Part shown: one piece after another, positions 58,223 to 64,000 of the stretch
Layout of the letters: the number at the start of each line of letters is the position of its first letter
Position numbering within the stretch: position 1 is the first letter of the stretch
From: Mesorhabditis belari
Lineage: Eukaryota > Nematoda > Chromadorea > Rhabditida > Rhabditidae
Direction of reading: 5' to 3'
Assembly (NCBI GenBank): GCA_958450365.1
Contig: CAUEEP010000743.1
Location: 6,201,001-6,265,000 of the forward strand
Length of the DNA: 64,000 nucleotides
The notes under the pieces: model-generated
Database searches by the model: none
What the model was told of the DNA's origin: nothing
Seen by the model: the letters and a program-made list of their open reading frames with translations, nothing else
Position numbers and translations under genes: made by a program

Positions 58223-58440
58223 TTAGAATCTCTGTTTAGAATCTAGATGATTCACCGATTATTTCGAGATATCAAATCTAGATATCATGATCCTCTATCA
58301 AAGTAAAGTTCTTCAGACATTTGAGTGTTAGGGGCTGGGTCGAGTCTGTGCTTGAGGAGAGAGTTGAAGGGGAAGTGGCCCGCCCCTCGCGACTCCCCTC
58401 CTCTCCTCAATGATCCCATTTTTGCAGAAAGAGCTTTCAC

Positions 58441-61400
58441 ATGCTCTCTTCCACCATCTTCCCAACTCAAAACTTCTACAAATCTTTACAAAGTCTCGTC
58501 TTTCTTTTCGTCTATTTCCAAATTCTATTCGCCTATCCGTATACAGAAGACCCGACTGAGACTTTTAACGAGCAAACCTGCAGTCCACAGTGAGTACTTT
58601 TTTTTCTTTGATTATCGTTTTTCTTCGATTCTCGTTTTTCTTTGATTCTCGTTTTTCTTCAATTTCTTTCTCTTTTTCACTCCTTTTCTTTTCAAAATCC
58701 TAACAATGGTAATGGGAAAATGCATAAATTGAGAGTCCTTTTCCCCCACCACCTTTCTCATCAATCAAACAGCAGAAATCCCGTTTCTTTCCGGCAACTA
58801 CAAATCAAATTCCTCGTAAACGAAAGGATTTCTGTTTTCCCCGATATTATCCTGAAAAAAAGTCAAGGAATTTGTAATCGAAAACTAAAGAGCTGAGGAT
58901 TGGATCATAGAGAGGCGGCTCGGGGAAACGAAAAGCGGCCGATAACGAGCTTCTATTTTCGAGGGGAATCGCGAAAGGCAATGGCAGCTAAAAGTTGTGT
59001 GGTCGTCGAATTTCCATTCACTCTTTTTCAGTGGTTAGAATTTAGATGAGAAGAGCTTTTCATTAACTCGGCGCTTCCCTCAATCCCACATCTCCTTTTC
59101 ATTCATTTCCTTCACTCTTTCTGGTTGGGGTTAATCCTTTCATCAGGATCCTTTGACTTTCACTCCTCCCCGAGATCCTCTAGAGTCTCTTTAGAGAATT
59201 GCCCTCGTCAAGCGGATCCCTAAGCTAATTAGGAAACTCGTCTCAGCTCTACTTTTACAGTAATAGCTTCATTATTAAACGTAACTCGTGCTTTGCACTT
59301 TGAAAAGTTGTCAGCAACACATTTGAGTATGGAAATCATATCAAAAGATGGAAAGATTTGGGCCTAGTTACTGACAAAGAGTTCTAAGGTCTAAGAAAAG
59401 AGCCAACCCTTGCCCTTGCCCTTGCCCTTCCTCCGTTTCCCTTTTGGTACTCCCGTGTCTCGAGCGTAAAATCAAATTATTGCCCAGCGACTCGCCTCTT
59501 GCCTCTTCTAGCCTTGTGTATGTGAGTCTTTCTGGCCCTTTCTTTGGAATGAGAGCTCTGGCCAGCACTGATTGACCCTTCCTCTTCGCAAAACCTCTAA
59601 TAGCTGTAAGGGAAAATTTTTCAAGTAAAAGCTAGCCCCTAAATAAGCCAGGGCTTTCTCGTCTTCTCCATTTCTGGTCATAAAGAGCGAAGCGAATATG
59701 AACGATGGATGATAAATGATGTCACTCTCCATAGCTGCACTTTGTCTCCCACCAAAATAACTTTACGATGGGGTATTTTTGAGGCTTTTGATTGCTTTGA
59801 GTTTAGCCGGAATGTACAGTTACAAAAAGCTCGACTTTATTCCCGACTTTATGTTCGCCTTATTTCCCTTTAGTCGATTCCTATTTAGTGACTTACTTGG
59901 GGTTAAAGGAGAAACGGAAAGCCATAGAATGAGCTAACTCTTTGCCTTTTCTTTTCAACCAAAGCCCCGTCCACGTGCCTCACAAAATTTTCTTTTCTTT
60001 TCCCTCTAAGTTAATGACACCGCTTAATGCTTGGACTTAAAATAAACCCAGAAACATCATGGAAATCTGTCGAAATAGAAATCTTTTCACTAAGCTAATA
60101 GAAATCTTCATATTGTCAGTTGATTTGATAATGCGATTTGATAATTTTGCACAATACATTCGTCCACAACTAAAATCGATGCACAATGCATTTTTGAGTG
60201 CCAAAAGCCGACAAAAGAGAGAGTGAGGAGGACTTTTATGGTTTGCATTCATGAGGGAAAGAAGCGAAAAAGGAAAAGATATGAGTCTATGGAAGTAAGT
60301 CGAGAAGCGGGGTATTCATCCAAGCCCATCTCACTCCACCAGAACAAGACCCGAACAAGGCGACCCTTGGCATGCTCACTTGTTCCGCTCTTCAGGGAAT
60401 TCCTCAATTCTCCAACTTTCCCCAAACAAAGTCCAAACTAACTCGGTTTCCCCTTTCAATTGTTACGTTTTGTTTAAAAAATATTATTCATTTCTGATCT
60501 GCTATTGATTTCTATAGTTTTTTTTATAGTTCCATAAGCACTTTGCACTTATTCCAAAATCCTAAAAGCTAAAAAAAAAGTCTCATAATTCATGTGAAAG
60601 AGAAAAAGCTTTTAGATGCCACGAGCAGGTGTCGGATTTTCTGTCGTATCATGAGTGCTGCGGGGACTCGTGTTGCCATCGATATCGCTTCTGGGTGATG
60701 TAAGTGTTTCACTCTACACTTCACTTCATTACCCTTTTGCTAGGGAATAAACTCTCCCACATTCATCTACTCATAACAATACGTTCCACGTATTGTTCAC
60801 ACATACTTCTTCAGAAATTAGTGCTAGAAATTACTCAAGAAGAGGATAATATGTGATCCAGAAGATATTTCTTATAAGAATTGCAGAAGAGTGCTGAAAA
60901 GTGCTGATTGAAACCTTCTCTTTACCTTGTATTCCCTTTTTCTTTGTTAAGCAGACCACTGGGTAGTTCAGTGGTTAGAGCATCAGCTTAGAAAGTGAAG
61001 GTTCCAGTTGAGGTCGAGGGTTCAAAAGAATTGCAGAAGAATGCTGAAAAGTGCTAATTGAAACCTTCTCTTTACCTTGTATTCCCTTTTTCTTTGCTAT
61101 GAACACCACACCGGATAGCTCAGTGGTTAAAGCATCTGCTTAAAAAGCGAAGGTTCCAGTCGAGGTCGGGGGTTCAAATCCCTTCGCTGGAAATCTATTT
61201 TTGCCTTTTAGCATTTCAATAAAAGAATTCACTAGTATTTTCCAATACAATACAGTAAGCTTTCATATATTAGATGTAACACCTGTTAAACATGTTAAAT
61301 AAACTATTATGTGCAAAAATTTCAGACCTGGAATGATTGCAGCGATGGGGTTTTTCGGCGGCGCTTTCTTCGCTCTGTGCTTTCAATGTCGGTGACGCAC

Positions 61401-62771
61401 CTCTTTTTTTATATCTCTCTTTACAGCTCAATTTTTAAGATTTAATATCCTTTCTATGATTTATTCCGAATTTTGATCTCAAATACGGATACTCAACTAT
61501 AGAAATAACGTTAAAAAAACGTAAATAACGTAAAAAAAAACTTCATTTAACCCATCCATTTGTGCTCCTCACTCTGCTCACTGTGATTCTCTTCTTTTCG
61601 AGAAAAAAAAACCCACATTTTTTCACGCCGAAAGCAATTGTGATCTTTTCTAATGTTTTTTTCTTTCTATATCTTGCCATCCGTAGATAGAGAATAAATA
61701 TAATGTACGATGTTTTATTTTTAAACAACATAACAACATACATCTCAGGCTGTATAAATTTTCAGGCATTTCAAGCAAGCTCAAAATCTTATCTCAAAGT
61801 TTACATCATAGTTTTGCCCGGTTCAATTACCCAAAAAATACTTGGCCATCTTAATTTGTGGTTCTGTATTAAGATTTTCAAATTCTCCACATTTCTCTGA
61901 ATCAATTTAGCTTTTAAATGCAATTTGATTGCAATAATTGCAATCAGAGAAAGCGTTTATCAGATTTCCGGCACCGAATCGTACTTTACATTCCATTTTT
62001 CTCATTATATTGTGCTATTTTGATTGATCGATTTGTTTAAAATCTATATTTGTACAGGGCTCAAAGCAATGGGAAACAAATTGTGTTTACATTTGAGGCT
62101 GTATAAAAGCAAGCTCAAAATCTTATCTCAAAGTTTACATCATAGTTTTGCCCGGTTCAATTACCCAAAAAATAGTTGACCATCTTAATTTGTGGTCCTG
62201 TGTTAAGATATTCAAATTCTCCACATTTCTCCAATTCAAATTCTTCAAATTCTTCAAATTCAAAGATATTCAAATTCTCCACACTTCTCTGAATCAATTT
62301 AGCATTTAAATGCAATTTGATTGCAATCAGAGAAAGCGATTGCAATAATTGCAACCAGAGAAAGCGTTTATCAGATTTCCATCAGATTTCTATCAGATTT
62401 CTATCAGATTTCTATCAGATTTCTATCAGATTTCTATCAGATTTCCATCAGATTTCCTGCACCGAATCGTACTTTACATTCGTTTTTCTCATTATTGTGC
62501 TATTTTGCTTGATCGATTTGTTTAAAATCTATATTTGTACAGGGCTCAAAGTAATGGGAAACAAATTGTGTTTTCATTCGAAACGTACGAAGAAAAAAAT
62601 ATGAAAAATGATGGACTTGAAGCGGGAATTCACTCGAAACGACAAAAAGAAAACAATTTTCCGACAAAAAGCATTCAAGTGATGGGAATTTCTTCAAGAA
62701 AAAAAAAACTCGAAAATTCCATCTATCTGCAACAAAATGGCGAGGAAAAACGGGCGAAATTTTGGCTTTAA
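58441..62771 (+). CDS. Six-cysteine single-pass membrane protein, Shisa/DUF2650-like
   Basis: Four exons, 58441-58589, 60616-60699, 61326-61391 and 62543-62771, join in phase into 175 residues. ATG 58441 opens a signal peptide (core SLVFLFVYFQILFAYP). The short ectodomain has six cysteines at about 47, 51, 64, 65, 69 and 70 (CSPQC, ECCGDSCC). A membrane segment follows at about 78-98 (IPGMIAAMGFFGGAFFALCF), then a 77-residue, Lys/Asn-rich cytoplasmic tail (GKQIVFSFETYEEK, RKKKLENSIYLQQNGEE) to TAA. C-x3-C-x12-CC-x3-CC immediately before one membrane span is the layout of the Shisa-like family, which includes nematode DUF2650 proteins. These are thought to be adaptors for receptor trafficking. 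Donors are GTGAGT, GTAAGT and GTGACG; acceptors are TTTTAG, TTTCAG and GTACAG. AATAAA occurs at about 63239. Confidence 0.75.
58590..60615. other. Large first intron of the six-cysteine gene
   Basis: Holds CTTTGATTCTCGTTTTT repeats just after the donor, GC-richer patches at 58905-59010 and 59140-59230, and no exon that fits the phase-2 join. Open frames on the - strand (59368-59730) lack splice support. Confidence 0.4.
60880..61105 (+). repeat. Tandem duplication carrying a tRNA-like sequence
   Basis: The block AGAATTGCAGAAGAGTGCTGAAAAGTGCT...CCCTTTTTCTTTG (about 70 bp) occurs at 60880 and 61030. In each case it is followed by a tRNA-like sequence (60955 and 61106). The flank and tRNA-like unit were duplicated together. 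Confidence 0.75.
60955..61026 (+). tRNA. tRNA-like sequence, decayed copy
   Basis: Reads GGGTAGTTCAGTGGTTAGAGCATCAGCTTAG then GTCGAGGGTTCAAA. The 3' half of the T-arm and the acceptor strand are missing where the duplication boundary falls. Confidence 0.4.
61106..61192 (+). tRNA. tRNA-like sequence with long variable region
   Basis: Reads GATAGCTCAGTGGTTAAAGC, an anticodon-like loop TTAAAAA, a long insert (AGGTTCCAGTCGAGGTC) and a T-arm GGGGGTTCAAATCCCTT, ending CGCTGGAAA. The acceptor stem pairs poorly. It is homologous to the - strand copy at 6684. The long variable region resembles class II tRNAs and the nematode-specific variable-arm tRNAs, but function is doubtful. Confidence 0.4.
61778..62575 (+). 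repeat. Tandem duplication of the last intron-exon boundary
   Basis: A block beginning AGCAAGCTCAAAATCTTATC recurs at about 62109. Both copies contain TTTGCCCGGTTCAATTACCC, GCACCGAATCGTACTTTACA and TTGATCGATTTG, and both end in the acceptor TGTACAG and the first about 40 bases of the final exon. The second copy gained TTCAAATTC and TCAGATTTCTA arrays. Confidence 0.85.
62058..62106 (+). CDS. Possible alternative last exon of the six-cysteine gene
   Basis: The first duplicate of the final exon has the same acceptor TGTACAG and stays in frame (phase 2 in). It reads AQSNGKQIVFTFEAV then TAA after 16 codons. Using it would replace the 77-residue tail by about 16 residues. It may be a decayed copy that is never used. 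Confidence 0.4.
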
Positions 62772-62889
62772 GAATTCGGGAAATTTGGGAATTCTGGGGG
62801 AAATGTAGGGAAAATGTAGGGGAAATTTTGCTGAAAAAACCCCCTTTTAGAACGAAGTTAGAGTTTTTTCTTTGAGAAAATGTAAAATT

Positions 62890-63115
62890 TCGTTTAGTTT
62901 ACTTTAGTTTAGTTTGGTTTAGTTTAGTTTAGTTTAGTTTAGTTTAGTTTACTTTAGTTTACTTTAGTTTACTTTAGTTTAGTTTAGTTTAGTTTAGTTT
63001 ACTTCAGTTTACTTTAGTTTACTTTAGTTTAGTTTAGTTTAGTTTAGTTTACTTTAGTTTACTTTAGTTTACTTTAGTTTACTTTAGTCTACTTTAGTTT
63101 AGTTTAGAGTATTTA
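62890..63115. repeat. Minisatellite, TTTAGTTTAC/TTTAG units
   Basis: Mixed TTTAGTTTACT and TTTAGTTTAG units, in blocks, downstream of the six-cysteine gene and before its likely poly(A) signal. Confidence 0.9.
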
Positions 63116-63744
63116 CTAGTAGGTTGACTTGAATTTATTAATGGACTTGAGTAGGTTGACTTGAATTTATTCATTTTAACCAAAATCCCAAAGTTTTTCT
63201 CATTATAAATACAAAAATCCCTTCATAATCTGGGAAATAATAAATGAAACCAAAAAAAAGAGCCGATTTTACTTCCAAAAGTTAGTTGCTCTATCGTAAT
63301 CGCTCATCGTAATCGTAACAAGAAAAACTTTTCTTTATTGATTCTTGAGAGAAACTGGCCTGTTTGAGGGAGATTTAAAAAAGAAAAACATAAAAACAAA
63401 CGAAAAAAAGAAAGAAATTAATAACAAAGTAGAATAATAATGTTTTAAAAGAATAGAAAAATAGAAAAATAAAAAAATAGAGAAATGAAGAGAATAAACG
63501 GTTTGATTGGGGGAAAATTAAATTGAATTTAGTTATTTCGAGTTAAATGAAGTTAAATGAAGTCAAATTAAGTCAAAATTTTTCTTTTCTTTACAATAGA
63601 GTTTTTGATTTCTTTTCTTTTTAAAATAAAACTATTAATGCAAAAATTTGGCATTAAACTATTGAAATTCGAGTTTTATTCTTCTCTTTTATAGTATAAA
63701 TAAACGAATCGCTTTAGAATGACAATAAAAAGAGGACAATAGGA
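63116..63744. other. Likely 3' flank, AT-rich
   Basis: Contains AATAAA at about 63239 that could serve the six-cysteine gene. Otherwise no coding or RNA feature is seen. Confidence 0.4.
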
Positions 63745-64000
63745 CAAGTTAGTTAAAAAGATCTTTCAGATCAAAAGAACTTTCAGATCGAAAGCTCTTT
63801 CAGATCAAAAGATCTTTCAGAACAAAAGATCTTTCAGATCAAAAGATCTTTCAGAACAATAGCTCTTTCAGATCAAAAGATCTTTCAGATCAAAAGATCT
63901 TTCAGGTCGAAAGCTCTTTCAGATCAAAAGATCTTTTAAATCAATAGCTCCTTCAGATCAAAAGATCTTTCAGATCAATAGCTCCTTCAGATCAAAAGAT
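63745..64000. repeat. Minisatellite, 16 bp AAAAGATCTTTCAGATC
   Basis: About 15 copies that run off the window end. The unit contains the palindrome AAAGATCTTT, with variants GAAAGCTCTTTC and AATAGCTC. Confidence 0.9.

Overview
The window looks like nuclear DNA from a nematode of the Rhabditida/Caenorhabditis type. It is AT-rich. Protein-coding exons are short (about 25-230 bp), most introns end in the nematode acceptor TTTCAG or TTTTAG, and intergenic and intronic DNA is full of palindromic MITEs, Tc1/mariner elements and minisatellites. The best markers are a complete ERG-type potassium channel gene of the unc-103 kind and a neuropeptide precursor of the nlp-10 kind. No prokaryotic genes, rRNA or CRISPR arrays were seen.

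Layout. From 0.8 to 21 kb on the + strand lies a series of isolated GC-richer exons, mostly phase 0 at both ends. They are either alternative 5' exons of the channel gene or an upstream gene. From 21.0 to 34.6 kb, 25 exons encode the ERG channel in full: S1-S6, the filter SIGFG, a cyclic-nucleotide-binding-homology domain, and a Ser/Pro-rich tail with a short helical segment. Its introns hold several inverted-repeat transposons and an A/T homopolymer tract of about 420 bp. From 39.4 to 37.4 kb on the - strand is a small Ser/Pro-rich protein with one C-terminal membrane segment. From 45.2 to 43.4 kb on the - strand is the neuropeptide precursor, with five PFxGGMY-amide copies. From 58.4 to 62.8 kb on the + strand is a secreted or type I membrane protein with six ectodomain cysteines and one membrane segment, of Shisa/DUF2650-like layout. 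Its last-exon region is tandemly duplicated.

The rest is mobile and repeated DNA. There is a near-complete but broken Tc1-like element (48.6-50.1 kb), a palindromic deletion derivative of it (39.8-40.7 kb), a second Tc1-like relic on the - strand interrupted by another repeat (52.7-54.9 kb), and a rearranged mariner (56.9-58.0 kb). There are two mariner-type MITEs and at least a dozen MITEs whose ends read TACCGTA...TACGGTA. Several tRNA-like repeats and about thirty minisatellites complete the picture.

The genes do not form an operon. Two of the best-supported genes (channel and neuropeptide precursor) belong to neuronal and muscle excitability. Exon calls rest on my reading of splice sites, unbroken phase across joins, and recall of protein families. 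No search or alignment was run.
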